Positions 9,265-18,561 are shown, counted from the first letter of the stretch. The stretch is 64,000 bases of DNA from an uncultured Fibrobacter sp. (GCA_934700345.1 CAKUXP010000015.1:1-64000), one strand, 5' to 3'. The notes: generated from the sequence alone by a model not told the origin. Numbers and translations are program-made.

Positions 9265-11562
9265 CTATTCCCCGGTGTATTTGAAGAAGACCGCGGCGAG
9301 AGGCGGGAGCTGGATGTTTGCACTCCAGGGGCGGTTCTGCCAGGCGGTATCTTCGGAGCGAATTTCGCCAGCGTTTCCGATATTTCCGCCCCCCCACATT
9401 TCGGAATCCGAATTGAAGATCTCCTTCCAGCGTCCGCGGGCGGGAAGTCCAATCCGATATGGGGTTCGAGGAACCGGGGTGAAATTGAACGCGCAGAGAA
9501 TCATCGCTCCGCGGGCGTCCTTGCGTACAAATGAAACGATCGAGGAATCCGCGTCGTCGCACGAAATCCATTCGAATCCTTCGGGTGCGTGATCGACTTC
9601 CCAAAACGGACTTTCGTTCCTGTAAACATGCGAAAGCGCCTTGAACATCTCGTGCAGTTTGCTATGTGTCTCCCACGTGAGCAGGTGCCAGTCGAGCGAC
9701 TGCTTCTCGTTCCATTCGCGGTATTGTCCGAAGTCGTTGCCCATGAAGTTGAGCTTCTTGCCGGGATGGGCGAACTGGTAAGCGTAGGCGAGCCTCAGGT
9801 TGGCGAATTTCTGCCAGTTGTCCCCGGGCATCTTGCCGAGCATCGAACCCTTGCCGTGGACGACTTCGTCGTGGGAAAGCACCAGGATGAAGTTTTCGGA
9901 ATAGGCGTAAACCATGCTGAACGTGAGCAGATTGTGATGGTATTTGCGGTGAATCGGCTCGTGCTTCATGTAGGTTAGGAAATCGTTCATCCAGCCCATG
10001 TTCCACTTGTAATGGAAGCCCAGACCGCCGCGTTCGGGCGGGCGCGTGATACAGGGGAAGCTTGTCGATTCCTCGGCGATGAGAATCGCGTGAGGTGCGA
10101 GTCTTCCCATGATGCTGTTCAGGTGTTTCAGGAATTCGAGCGTATCGTAATTGATGTTTCCGCCGTCCTTGTTCGGAATCCACTCCCCGTCCTTCTTGCC
10201 GTAGTCGAGGTAGAGCATGCTTGCCACGGCATCGACGCGAAGACCGTCGCAGTGGAATTCGCGGAGCCAGTACATGGCGTTTGCGATGAGGAAGTTCGAA
10301 ACTTCCTTTCTGCCCAGGTTGAAAATATATGTTCCCCAGTCGGGGTGTTCGCCTTGCCGCGGGTCTGCGTGCTCGTAGCAGGCCGTTCCGTCAAAACGCC
10401 CGAGTGCATAGGAATCTTTCGGAAAGTGGGCGGGGACCCAGTCGAGGATGACGCCGATTTCGTTCTGGTGGCAAAGATCGACAAAACGGCGGAATTCGTC
10501 GGGCTTTCCGAAGCGGCTCGTCGGCGAATAGTAGCCGGTCACCTGGTAGCCCCACGATTCGTCGAGCGGATGTTCCATGATGGGCAGGAACTCCACATGA
10601 GTATATCCCATGTCCTTGAGGTAGGGGATAAGTTTTTCCGCCAGTTCGTTCCAGGATAGGAACCTGTCGGGGTTTGCCGGGTCGCGTTCCCAGGAACCCG
10701 CGTGGACCTCGTAGATGTTCATCGGGCTTCCGAAGACGCGTGTCGCATAATGCGTGTCCATGTAGAGCTTGTCGTTCCACGTGTAGCCTTCAAGGTGGGT
10801 CGTGACGCTTGCTGTCGCCGGGCGCATTTCGCTGAGTTTTGCGAAAGGATCTGATTTGGTGAGCAGGCGTCCGTCCTGCGTGTGGATTTCGAAGCGGTAC
10901 AGTTCGTTTTCGCCGAGTTCCGGGATGAAAATTTCCCAGACTCCCGAAGAGCCGATCATCCGCATCGGGTGACGTCTTCCGTCCCAGCTGTTGAAGTTTC
11001 CGACGACGGCTACGCTCTTTGCGTTTGGCGCCCATACGGCGAACTGCACGCCGGAAAATCCCTGGTGCGAGACGATGTTTGCTCCAAGCTTCTTATACAG
11101 GTCGTAATGCGTTCCGTTCTTGATCAGGTGGCAGTCGAAGTCGGAAAGGACCGGGAAAAATGCGTAGGGATCGACGACCGTGTACTTGACGCCGTTTTCG
11201 AGCGTGATGTGCAGTTTATAGAAGAATGGCTGAAACTCCATGTCGAGGACCGCTTCGAAAAATCCCGAATCGCCGATTTTCGCGAAGTCGAAGACGAACG
11301 GGGAATTTTCACGGGATGCTTTCTTGGATTTCCTGGAATTTGCCCGGGAAGGCTTCTTGGCCTTTGGTTCTTCGGTCTCTTCGGGAATGGATTCCCCACT
11401 GATGAAGGCGGCTCCCGGCAGATAGACGCGAACGGCTGTTTTGAATCCTCTGTCCGTTTCGACTTGATGAATTCCTAAAAAGGAAAACGGATCCTTGCAG
11501 TTGAAATCCCAGATGGAACGCATCTGGTCTTGGGTCAAAGTTGTCATATCTTGAAAATCCAT
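9265..11562 (-). CDS. glgB: 1,4-alpha-glucan branching enzyme
   Basis: Transfers alpha-1,4 glucan chains to 1,6 branch points during glycogen synthesis. 765 aa: N-terminal CBM48-type domains, then a GH13 barrel with DWVPAHFPKD, GLRVDAVASMLY (nucleophile Asp), LIAEESTSFP (acid/base Glu) and VLSHDEVVHGKGSM, and a C-terminal beta domain ending FKYTGE. Between residues ~56 and 87, inside the N-terminal region, is a Lys/Arg/Ser/Glu-rich insert (KAKKPSRANSRKSKKASREN) not usual for GlgB. The start is ATG 11562, with an in-frame ATG five codons on as an alternative. It diverges from the cytochrome biogenesis genes. Confidence 0.95.
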   Translation of the reverse strand: MDFQDMTTLTQDQMRSIWDFNCKDPFSFLGIHQVETDRGFKTAVRVYLPGAAFISGESIPEETEEPKAKKPSRANSRKSKKASRENSPFVFDFAKIGDSGFFEAVLDMEFQPFFYKLHITLENGVKYTVVDPYAFFPVLSDFDCHLIKNGTHYDLYKKLGANIVSHQGFSGVQFAVWAPNAKSVAVVGNFNSWDGRRHPMRMIGSSGVWEIFIPELGENELYRFEIHTQDGRLLTKSDPFAKLSEMRPATASVTTHLEGYTWNDKLYMDTHYATRVFGSPMNIYEVHAGSWERDPANPDRFLSWNELAEKLIPYLKDMGYTHVEFLPIMEHPLDESWGYQVTGYYSPTSRFGKPDEFRRFVDLCHQNEIGVILDWVPAHFPKDSYALGRFDGTACYEHADPRQGEHPDWGTYIFNLGRKEVSNFLIANAMYWLREFHCDGLRVDAVASMLYLDYGKKDGEWIPNKDGGNINYDTLEFLKHLNSIMGRLAPHAILIAEESTSFPCITRPPERGGLGFHYKWNMGWMNDFLTYMKHEPIHRKYHHNLLTFSMVYAYSENFILVLSHDEVVHGKGSMLGKMPGDNWQKFANLRLAYAYQFAHPGKKLNFMGNDFGQYREWNEKQSLDWHLLTWETHSKLHEMFKALSHVYRNESPFWEVDHAPEGFEWISCDDADSSIVSFVRKDARGAMILCAFNFTPVPRTPYRIGLPARGRWKEIFNSDSEMWGGGNIGNAGEIRSEDTAWQNRPWSANIQLPPLAAVFFKYTGE

Positions 11563-11628
11563 ATAAAACCTATCGGTTGGAGTCTTGGCTAAAATTACCT
11601 TTAATTTTTGAAAAGGAACAAGAATTTT

Positions 11629-11636
11629 TAAATTTA
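11629..11636 (+). promoter_or_regulatory. TAAATTTA -7-like element, 4 nt before GTG
   Basis: TAnnTTTA followed by 4 nt and the GTG start at 11641. A TTTG at 11607-11610 sits near -33, the spacing seen in Bacteroidetes promoters. No ribosome binding site is present, so leaderless initiation is likely. Confidence 0.5.
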
Positions 11637-11640
11637 TTCC

Positions 11641-12315
11641 GTGAAAACATTGCTAGGCTTCTTGCGTTTCCTAGGTTCGCTTCGTGTCGGAGTTGCCGTC
11701 CTGGGCGTTTTATCCGTCCTCGTGTTTTGGGGGACGCTTTTTGAGGCGAAGGCCGGGCTTGAATGGGGGACAGAGCGCTTTTTTGGCAGCTGGTTCCTGC
11801 TTGTCGCCGGAATTTTCCCGTTCCCTGCGATGAAATCGGTTGCGCTCTTTCTCTTTTTCCATCTGTTGTTCGCCGTTTTTTTTCGCATCCCGCACACGTG
11901 GAAAAAATTCGGCATTCTGCTTGTGCACTTTTCTTTTTTGGTCCTGATTTCGGGTAGCCTCGCGGGAACTTCCTTTAGAAAGTCGGTCGAAACTTTTGGA
12001 ATCGAAGGCACTAAAGTCGTACTGGATTCTGCGAGCGGAACTTCTTTTCGCCTTTTGAAAGCGGACTCCACGGGATGTCTGGTCGAAATCCCGGAGAAAC
12101 GGCAGTCCTTGCGCATCGCCTGGAACGATCCGCAGAAAATTGGAGGTTTTTCCGTCTATTTCGGGGAAACGCTTGAAATCTCGCCGAAACGGAAAGCGGT
12201 GCGCTTTTGGGTGAAGCGGGATCCCTTTGCCTTTGTCCCGTATCTTTTTTCGTTCTTGCTATGCGCCGGATTTCTCTGGTGCGCTGTCGTGAAACTTCGG
12301 AAACCCGGATCGTGA
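11641..12315 (+). CDS. ResB-like cytochrome c biogenesis protein
   Basis: 224 aa with four hydrophobic segments (about 10-30, 62-82, 88-108 and 195-215) and a periplasmic beta-rich stretch between the third and fourth. The opening LGFLRFLGSLRVGVAVLGVL and the layout match short ResB/Ccs1-type proteins that deliver haem and apocytochrome in system II maturation. It overlaps the CcsA-like gene by 4 nt (GTGA), confirming a functional pair. GTG start with no Shine-Dalgarno. The family is divergent, so the name is given as -like. Confidence 0.7.
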   Translation: MKTLLGFLRFLGSLRVGVAVLGVLSVLVFWGTLFEAKAGLEWGTERFFGSWFLLVAGIFPFPAMKSVALFLFFHLLFAVFFRIPHTWKKFGILLVHFSFLVLISGSLAGTSFRKSVETFGIEGTKVVLDSASGTSFRLLKADSTGCLVEIPEKRQSLRIAWNDPQKIGGFSVYFGETLEISPKRKAVRFWVKRDPFAFVPYLFSFLLCAGFLWCAVVKLRKPGS

Positions 12316-13709
12316 AAACCGTTTTCTGTATGACGTTCTTTTTGGTCGCTTTGCTTTACGCCTTGCCGGCAAAGCCTTTCGCCGTCGATTTTGACGGGCG
12401 GATTCGACCGCAGAATTCCTTTGAACTTCTGCTTTCGCAGCGGATTTGCGAAAGCAGAAAGTGTGCGGGAATTTCTCCCGGAGAACTTTTTTCGAAAATA
12501 CAAGACGGCGAAGCCGATTCGCTTGAAGTCTTTCGGGTAAATCGTGCCGCAGCGGTGGAAATTCTGCACTTAGACGAAAACCGTCGGAACTTTTGCCGGA
12601 GAGACTTTGAACAAAGCCGTTCCTTGCTTCGACAATATGCCGAGCGGAACGACGACAGACCGCTGACTCGGGAATTCATTCGGCTGGATGCGGCTCTCGA
12701 CCTGTATGATTCCATCCGGAGCGAATCGTTTGTCGAAAGAATTTCGGTCGATCTTTCCGAGTTGACTTTAACCGAAAACAGGCAGGTTCGTGCAGAAAGT
12801 TTGTATTTAAACATAAACTTGCCTTTTGTCCTGTGGATTCTTGCCTGCATCGCATTCTCTGCGTCCCTGGCGTTCTTTTTTGAAAAACGCTTTTCGTGGA
12901 AACTTGCCGCGTCTCTTGAATTTCTGATGTCGGGACTTTGCTTCGCGATCTTTGTCTTTCGCGCATTCGTGGAGAACCGCTTGCCGCTCGCTTCGCTTTA
13001 CGAGATGCTTTTGCTGATTGTATTCGGCGTCTCCGTGGCGTTTCCCCTGCTTGCCGTCTTGACGCGGATGAGGAGCCTTGTCGTATGCGGAAGCGGAATT
13101 GCGCTTGCCATTTTGCTCGTGATGCGTTCCGCCTTGAACGGGGACGCCTTTTCTCCGGTTTCCGTACTTCTGGATTCGCCGTTTTGGCTTTCGCTTCACG
13201 TGTTTACGATAGCTTGCGGATTTTGCCTGCTCCTGGTTTCGAGCCTGATTGCCCATGTTTCCCTTTTGCGCCGCGCTCTGGAACTCGAAATTTCGGATAC
13301 GTTGCACAATGTCCTCTGGAAAACGCTTTCCGCCGGTTTTCTTTTTTCGTCGCTCGGAATTCTCCTGGGCGGTTTCTGGGCGGATGTCGCCTGGGGGCGT
13401 TTCTGGGGATGGGACCCAAAGGAAAATGGAGCCCTTCTGGTTATTTTGTGGGTGTTGACCGTCGGACATCTGAAATGGGGAAATCTGGTTCGGGCAAAGA
13501 CGCTAGACGCAATGCTCTCGCTTCTGTCGGTTGTCATTTTGTTCTGCCTTTTGGGCGTGAACCTTCTCGGGGTCGGACTTCACAGCTACGGCTATTCGCC
13601 AGGTCTCTTTTTTTCCTTGTGCGCCTTTGTCCTGATGGATATTTTGTATGTAGCCTTCTTTTCGCTTTGGAAAAAGGATTCATCGAAAAAACTAAAACTC
13701 GGAGAGTAA
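12312..13709 (+). CDS. CcsA/ResC-like cytochrome c biogenesis protein
   Basis: 465 aa integral membrane haem handling protein of system II. Start chosen at GTG 12312, which overlaps the previous stop (GTGA) and begins a signal-like segment. Residues ~25-170 form an extracytoplasmic domain opening DGRIRPQNSFELLL. From ~175 come about eight membrane helices carrying the tryptophan-rich WGRFWGWDPKENGALLVILWV motif of CcsA, which binds haem. The presence of such genes implies a c-type cytochrome somewhere in the genome, although none is in this window. Confidence 0.85.
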   Translation: MKTVFCMTFFLVALLYALPAKPFAVDFDGRIRPQNSFELLLSQRICESRKCAGISPGELFSKIQDGEADSLEVFRVNRAAAVEILHLDENRRNFCRRDFEQSRSLLRQYAERNDDRPLTREFIRLDAALDLYDSIRSESFVERISVDLSELTLTENRQVRAESLYLNINLPFVLWILACIAFSASLAFFFEKRFSWKLAASLEFLMSGLCFAIFVFRAFVENRLPLASLYEMLLLIVFGVSVAFPLLAVLTRMRSLVVCGSGIALAILLVMRSALNGDAFSPVSVLLDSPFWLSLHVFTIACGFCLLLVSSLIAHVSLLRRALELEISDTLHNVLWKTLSAGFLFSSLGILLGGFWADVAWGRFWGWDPKENGALLVILWVLTVGHLKWGNLVRAKTLDAMLSLLSVVILFCLLGVNLLGVGLHSYGYSPGLFFSLCAFVLMDILYVAFFSLWKKDSSKKLKLGE

Positions 13710-13710
13710 A

Positions 13711-14496
13711 ATGAAACTGAAAACAGCTTTGACCATAGCCGGTTCGGATTCGAGCGGAGGAGCGGGAATCCAGGCGGATATCAAGACGATGACGATGCAC
13801 GGCGTGTTTGCGATGAGTGCGGTGACCGCCTTGACGGCGCAGAATACGCTCGGTGTCAGGTCGATCATGGAAGCTTCTCCCGGATTTCTTGCGGATGAAC
13901 TCGACGCTGTCTTTTCGGACATCTTTCCCGATGCGGTAAAAACGGGAATGGTCGCTTCTAGCGGGTTGATTTGTACGATTTCGAAAAAGTTGAAGGAATA
14001 CTCGGCGAAAAATATCGTCGTGGATCCGGTGATGGTCGCGACAAACGGGGCGAAACTGATTTGCGACGAGGCGATTGAAACGCTCCAAAAGGAACTTTTG
14101 CCGCTCGCGACCGTGCTTACGCCGAATATTCCCGAGGCGGAAGTCCTTGCCAAAATGAAAATCCGGACGGAAGGGGAGATGGAAGAGGCTGCCCGGAAAA
14201 TTTTTGAAAACTTTGGCTGTGCGGTCCTTCTGAAAGGCGGGCATGACTTGAACGATGCAAACGATCTGCTGTGGAGCGGAAACGGCCCGGAATGGTTCTT
14301 TGGGAAGAAAGTCGAGAACCCGAATACGCATGGGACGGGATGCACGCTTTCGAGCGCAATCGCAAGCAATCTCGCTTTGGGAAGGACTCTCTCGGATGCC
14401 GTGAAGCGCGCCAAGGACTTTGTGTCGGACGCTCTCGCCTCGATGCTCGATCTGGGGAACGGGAAAGGTCCGATGAACCACATGTTCGCCCTGTAG
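13711..14496 (+). CDS. thiD: Hydroxymethylpyrimidine/phosphomethylpyrimidine kinase
   Basis: 261-aa ribokinase-fold kinase that phosphorylates HMP and HMP-P for thiamine synthesis. It shows the ThiD N-terminus LTIAGSDSSGGAGIQADIKTM, the VVDPVMVATNGAKL segment and the GTGCTLSSAIAS anion-hole motif with the catalytic aspartate equivalent. GGAGAG ribosome binding site, 1 nt after the CcsA-like stop, so probably co-transcribed with it. No thi-box or other thiamine gene is adjacent. Confidence 0.95.
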   Translation: MKLKTALTIAGSDSSGGAGIQADIKTMTMHGVFAMSAVTALTAQNTLGVRSIMEASPGFLADELDAVFSDIFPDAVKTGMVASSGLICTISKKLKEYSAKNIVVDPVMVATNGAKLICDEAIETLQKELLPLATVLTPNIPEAEVLAKMKIRTEGEMEEAARKIFENFGCAVLLKGGHDLNDANDLLWSGNGPEWFFGKKVENPNTHGTGCTLSSAIASNLALGRTLSDAVKRAKDFVSDALASMLDLGNGKGPMNHMFAL

Positions 14497-14502
14497 TGTT
14501 TC

Positions 14503-14510
14503 TATTTTTG
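14503..14510 (+). promoter_or_regulatory. TATTTTTG -7-like element, 4 nt before ATG
   Basis: Perfect TAnnTTTG match, 4 nt upstream of the dgt ATG at 14515. No Shine-Dalgarno sequence. Confidence 0.5.
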
Positions 14511-14514
14511 CCCT

Positions 14515-15819
14515 ATGATTTTGAAATGGGACACTCTTCTTTCGGCGACCCGCTTTGGACATCCGGCGAGCCTTGACCCGAACCGCTCCGATTTTCACCG
14601 AGATTACGACCGCATCGTCTTTTCGACGGCTTTTCGACGGCTGGGAAGAAAGACCCAGGTGCATCCGTTTTCGGTGAACGACCATGTGCACAGCCGTCTA
14701 ACGCATTCCATCGAGGTATCAAGCGTTGCGCGCAGTCTCGCGATTACGGTTTTCAACCGGATAAAGAACGAGTTTCCCAGAAATTTCAGCGCATCGCATT
14801 TCGGGACGATTGCGCAGTCGGCGGCTCTCGCCCACGATATCGGCAATCCGCCGTTCGGGCATGCAGGCGAGGCGGCGATTCGCGATTGGTTCAAGAAAAA
14901 CCGGGATTCCGCTCCGCTCAAGAATTTTAGCGACCGCGAAATGAAGGATTTTGAAAATTTCGACGGCAACGCCCAGGGAGTCCGGATCCTTTCGAAGCTG
15001 GAATATCATTTTCTAGACGGCGGAATGCGGCTTACGTATGCGACCGTATCTTCGATGATGAAGTATCCGAGGCTTGCCGTCTATGGAATCCCGACGAGCC
15101 TTTTCCAGACGGAAGCGGAAGATTACCGCGACATGGCAAACGTGCTCGGCATTCCCGAGATAGGAAACGGGATCTGGATACGGCATCCGCTGAGCTATCT
15201 GGTGGAAGCCGCGGATGACATCTGCTACTGCATTCTCGACGTGGAAGACGCGATTGAACTCGGAATTCTCCAGTTTGCCGACATCCGCAACATGTTCGAA
15301 TATCTCTGCGGTCCGGACATCGATATCGACCGGGAATACAACGAGAATGGTCAAAATTTCCGGGATTTCCTTTCGAGCGTGCGCGGACTCGCCATCCAGA
15401 ACCTGATCGATGCGGTGGCAAACGTATTCGTTGTCCATTATCGGGAAATCATGAACGGGGAACTTCGCTCATCGCTAATCGAACAGGCGGATTCCGATGC
15501 GGTGAACGGAATTCGCATTGCAAAAAGGCTCGGCCGGGAACGTATTTACCCCGACCGCAGAAAGACGGAACTTGAAGTCGGCAGCTATACGACGCTTAGT
15601 ACGGTCCTCGACGCCTTTGTGAGCGGTGTCTATGAGTTTCGCAAGTACGGGGAATCCTCCTATCGCGCGGCGCGAATCGTCCGCCTGATCGGTCCTGCGA
15701 AAATCGGGCAGACCGTAACGCCTCTCGAAGCGTATCACCAGGTTCTCGATTTTGTGAGCGGCATGACGGACAATTACGCTTCGTATCTGGCGCGTCAGAT
15801 CAGCGGCCTTGTCCAATGA
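14515..15819 (+). CDS. dgt: Deoxyguanosinetriphosphate triphosphohydrolase-like protein
   Basis: 434-aa HD-domain dNTP triphosphohydrolase, cytoplasmic, removing triphosphate from dGTP or related dNTPs. Motifs: NRSDFHRDYDRIVFS, FRRLGRKTQVHP, RLTHSIEVSSVARSLA and LAHDIGNPPFGHAGE (the HD metal ligands), with a second conserved part at AADDICYCILDVEDAI. Preceded by a TAnnTTTG element 4 nt from the ATG. Its stop overlaps the next ATG (ATGA). Family members differ in allosteric dNTP preference, which cannot be read from sequence. Confidence 0.93.
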   Translation: MILKWDTLLSATRFGHPASLDPNRSDFHRDYDRIVFSTAFRRLGRKTQVHPFSVNDHVHSRLTHSIEVSSVARSLAITVFNRIKNEFPRNFSASHFGTIAQSAALAHDIGNPPFGHAGEAAIRDWFKKNRDSAPLKNFSDREMKDFENFDGNAQGVRILSKLEYHFLDGGMRLTYATVSSMMKYPRLAVYGIPTSLFQTEAEDYRDMANVLGIPEIGNGIWIRHPLSYLVEAADDICYCILDVEDAIELGILQFADIRNMFEYLCGPDIDIDREYNENGQNFRDFLSSVRGLAIQNLIDAVANVFVVHYREIMNGELRSSLIEQADSDAVNGIRIAKRLGRERIYPDRRKTELEVGSYTTLSTVLDAFVSGVYEFRKYGESSYRAARIVRLIGPAKIGQTVTPLEAYHQVLDFVSGMTDNYASYLARQISGLVQ

Positions 15820-16508
15820 AAATTCCAAATCGCACGGACCGCATCTGGCTCTTCGACTATGACATGACGCTGTATGCGGAGCGTTCCGTTCTGGAATCTC
15901 TCGACAGGCGCATCTCCCTTTTCGTGCAGAAGACGGTCAAATGCCCTTTCGAGGAAGCTTCCCGGATTCGCAAGGACTATCTGCTGCGTTTCGGAACGAC
16001 TCTCGCCGGTCTTCAAAGCGTCTATGGAGTCCGACCGGATGATTATTTCGACTTTATCCATGAACCGGAAACCTTGAACTATCCGAAATTTTCGCAAGAG
16101 AAACTTCAGATGCTCCGATCGATTCGCGGACCGAAATATGTTTTTACCAATGGGCGTTCCGACTGGAGCCGCGCCGGAATTTCCCGGATGGGAATTTCGG
16201 AGTGTTTCCGGAAAATCGTGGGCCTCGAAAATCTTGGCTGGAAAGGAAAACCGGCGGATAGCGCTTACGAAAAGATGGAAGAAATCCTGCATTCGGATGC
16301 AACCTTTTGTGCGGGAGACGATCCGAAAAGAATCATCCTCCTCGACGATTCCCTCAAGAACCTGAAGCCAGCGCATGACCGCGGATGGACAACTATCTGG
16401 GTGAATCCCGATTCCGAAGAGGCCGGCTCGTTCGCGAGCGCGAGAATTTCTTCCCTGATGGATTTGCGCGAATTGACGGAACCGGATACGGCAGCCTTGG
16501 ACCGATAA
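15816..16508 (+). CDS. HAD-superfamily hydrolase (pyrimidine 5'-nucleotidase-like)
   Basis: 230 aa. HAD motif I is IWLFDYDMTLY (D14 nucleophile, D16), motif II VFTNGRSDW, and motif III/IV GWKGKPADSAYEKM with IILLDDS. A helical cap between motif I and II fits the pyrimidine 5'-nucleotidase subfamily (SDT1/TIGR01993 type). It overlaps dgt by 4 nt, so both may act in nucleotide clean-up. Substrate is inferred. Confidence 0.8.
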   Translation: MKIPNRTDRIWLFDYDMTLYAERSVLESLDRRISLFVQKTVKCPFEEASRIRKDYLLRFGTTLAGLQSVYGVRPDDYFDFIHEPETLNYPKFSQEKLQMLRSIRGPKYVFTNGRSDWSRAGISRMGISECFRKIVGLENLGWKGKPADSAYEKMEEILHSDATFCAGDDPKRIILLDDSLKNLKPAHDRGWTTIWVNPDSEEAGSFASARISSLMDLRELTEPDTAALDR

Positions 16509-16510
16509 GC

Positions 16511-16518
16511 TATTTTTG
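16511..16518 (+). promoter_or_regulatory. TATTTTTG -7-like element, 4 nt before ATG
   Basis: Perfect TAnnTTTG match starting 3 nt after the HAD stop and ending 4 nt before ATG 16523. Confidence 0.45.
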
Positions 16519-16522
16519 GGAC

Positions 16523-17332
16523 ATGTTGGAAATGCTTTCTCTGGAATTTATGCGCAACGCCTTTATTGCGGCGTTTCTTGTCGCTCTTGCGTGTGGAATC
16601 ATGGGGTCCTATGTGGTGGTGAACAGGATTTCCGGGACGGCCGGCGGTGTCGCACACGCTTCGTTTGGTGGTATAGGGCTTGCATGTTTTTGCGGCTTTT
16701 CCCCGATGCTCGGCGCTCTGGGCGTGGCGCTCCTCTGCGCGTTTGTGATGGGATACCTGACATGGAAGGATCGGGAGCGTTCCGATACGCTGGTGAATGT
16801 CATCTGGGCTGGCGGCATGGCGACTGGCGTCATCCTCACGGACCTCACGCCGGGATATAGCGGAGACCTGATGAGCTTTCTCTTTGGAAGCATCCTAACC
16901 GTTCCGCGGGAACTTTTGTGGGGAATGGCTGCGCTTGCTCTTGTCGTTTTGAGCGTGACCGCTTTCTTCTTCCGCGATTTCCTCGCGATTTCCCATGACC
17001 CGGAATTTGCCCGTGTGCGCGGGGTGCCTGTACTGCGTCTTTACATGCTCCTGATGGCGCTTGTCGCCTGTACGGTCGTAATGGCGGTGCAGACGGTGGG
17101 TCTCATTCTTGTCATTGCGCTGCTCACGATTCCCGCCTACGTCGCGGAGAGCCATTCGAAAAACCTGAAGCGGATGATGTTCCTATCCTGTCTGCTTTCG
17201 GCTGCGCTTTCCGTTGCGGGGCTTCTCGTAGCCTATTTTCTGAATTTTACGGTCGGGCCAGTCATCATCCTTTTCGGCGTTCTGCTCTATGTGCTGAACT
17301 GGGGATTCTTGAAGATCCGCAACTTGCGGTAG
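16523..17332 (+). CDS. ABC-3 family metal (Zn/Mn) transporter permease, orphan
   Basis: 269-aa inner-membrane permease with about eight helices. FMRNAFIAAFLVALACGIMGSYVV and the GGVAHASFGGIGLA segment are typical of ZnuB/AdcB/MntB proteins. Start at ATG 16523 is supported by the TAnnTTTG element. ATG 16532 is an alternative. No ATP-binding subunit or metal-binding lipoprotein gene is nearby, so the partners must be elsewhere. Confidence 0.88.
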   Translation: MLEMLSLEFMRNAFIAAFLVALACGIMGSYVVVNRISGTAGGVAHASFGGIGLACFCGFSPMLGALGVALLCAFVMGYLTWKDRERSDTLVNVIWAGGMATGVILTDLTPGYSGDLMSFLFGSILTVPRELLWGMAALALVVLSVTAFFFRDFLAISHDPEFARVRGVPVLRLYMLLMALVACTVVMAVQTVGLILVIALLTIPAYVAESHSKNLKRMMFLSCLLSAALSVAGLLVAYFLNFTVGPVIILFGVLLYVLNWGFLKIRNLR

Positions 17333-17354
17333 GTGCTTCCGCCGGCCTATTTTC

Positions 17355-17362
17355 TATTTTAC
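17355..17362 (+). promoter_or_regulatory. TATTTTAC -7-like element, 4 nt before ATG
   Basis: TAnnTT match, 4 nt before ATG 17367, with a second TATTTT copy 8 nt upstream. No ribosome binding site. Confidence 0.4.
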
Positions 17363-17366
17363 CTCT

Positions 17367-18452
17367 ATGCGAAACAAAGTCCTGCCCTTCTTGCTTTCCC
17401 TTTCGGCTTTTGCGCTCGCGGCGACGCATTCGCTTTTTGAAAATCCGGACATCACGACGGAATATTCCGAACTTCTCCGGGAGAAAAACGCGCGGAACGA
17501 TTCCCTCCTGCCCGCTTTGGACGGGGACAAGGCATTTGCCGAGCTGCTCCGCCAAAACCCGAATTTCTGGAGCTTGGAGCGACTGGACCGGGAAGGGGAA
17601 ATGCTCACGAAGCTCAAGGCGAAAATCGTCTATATCGACGGTATCCGCGAGGAAGCCTACTGCAGGCTTGACAAGGACGCTTCGCAGGCGGGAGAATGGC
17701 ATCTGGAAATCGGGGTCGATTTTGTGAGCGCTGCGTCGAATACGGTGGGAATCCACGTGCAGCAATGTCTGAACATGGTCCGCGACGAACTCGGCTATCT
17801 GGTGAGGAAAGGCGACAAGGTGATTGCTGTTCCCCCGAAAAAGGTTATCGAAAAGATCAAGGATGTCGAAATTCCGGCGGCGATCGACGTGGACTTGCAG
17901 CAAAAGCTTTTGACGGCGCACGAAGAGGTGAACCTGACGGGAAACTGCCCCAAAGGAATCGAAAGCTACCTGATTTTGCGCGACGTCTGGAACCAGGTCA
18001 AAAACGAGAAGATGGATATCGTTGCGATCAACGATAGATTAAACGCCAAGGTCAATGGCGGGCACAGCATCAAGACCTGCGCCTTTAGCACGGAATGGAA
18101 CAAGCGCTACCAGGGAAGGGCTTCGTTTGAATGCGATATCGACGCGGAGACTTGCGATTATGAAGATTCGGAAGACGGCAAGTCGCGCTGGGTTTGGAAT
18201 TTCGAAGCGAATCGCTTTGAATACAAGAGAAAGAAATTTCTGTTCTTTGGAATTGGGCCGAAGAGCATCCACGATGGCGGAACGATGATGGATCTGCGCC
18301 TCGTTCGGCTTTCGACGACGCTTTACCTCGAAGGGTTTATGAACGAGAAGGGGGAACCTGTCGCGCTCGGGCTTGTCATCTTGCCAAATGAAAAGGATGA
18401 ATACGAGGAATATGACGATTCGGACGAGGATTCGTATGAGTATGAGGAGTGA
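17367..18452 (+). CDS. Secreted protein of unknown function with acidic tail
   Basis: 361 aa, not recognised. A signal peptide (MRNKVLPFLLSLSAFALA, cleavage near residue 19) points to the periplasm or beyond. The body is mixed alpha/beta with four cysteines in the second half (NCPKG, KTCAF, ECDID, ETCDY) that could form disulfides. The last ~16 residues are almost only Asp, Glu, Tyr and Ser. Codon use equals that of neighbouring backbone genes. Likely lineage-specific. Confidence 0.6.
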   Translation: MRNKVLPFLLSLSAFALAATHSLFENPDITTEYSELLREKNARNDSLLPALDGDKAFAELLRQNPNFWSLERLDREGEMLTKLKAKIVYIDGIREEAYCRLDKDASQAGEWHLEIGVDFVSAASNTVGIHVQQCLNMVRDELGYLVRKGDKVIAVPPKKVIEKIKDVEIPAAIDVDLQQKLLTAHEEVNLTGNCPKGIESYLILRDVWNQVKNEKMDIVAINDRLNAKVNGGHSIKTCAFSTEWNKRYQGRASFECDIDAETCDYEDSEDGKSRWVWNFEANRFEYKRKKFLFFGIGPKSIHDGGTMMDLRLVRLSTTLYLEGFMNEKGEPVALGLVILPNEKDEYEEYDDSDEDSYEYEE

Positions 18453-18525
18453 GGCTACCCGGAGCTTCGCGGAACATTAAACATCTTTTTTGCCGTGGCC
18501 GGCATCGTTTCGCTCAAAAGGAAAG

Positions 18526-18531
18526 TATATT
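18526..18531 (+). promoter_or_regulatory. TATATT -10/-7 element of the PDZ gene
   Basis: TATATTTA about 30 nt before ATG 18562, giving a short leader that contains AAGGAG. The 110-bp gap before this gene holds no clear terminator. Confidence 0.35.
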
Positions 18532-18561
18532 TAGATGAGAATTTTTGGATAAGGAGAAACA

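Noticed and set aside
13534..14691. 385-codon open frame antisense to thiD and dgt
   Set aside because: Spans two real coupled genes on the other strand and is very Arg/His-rich.
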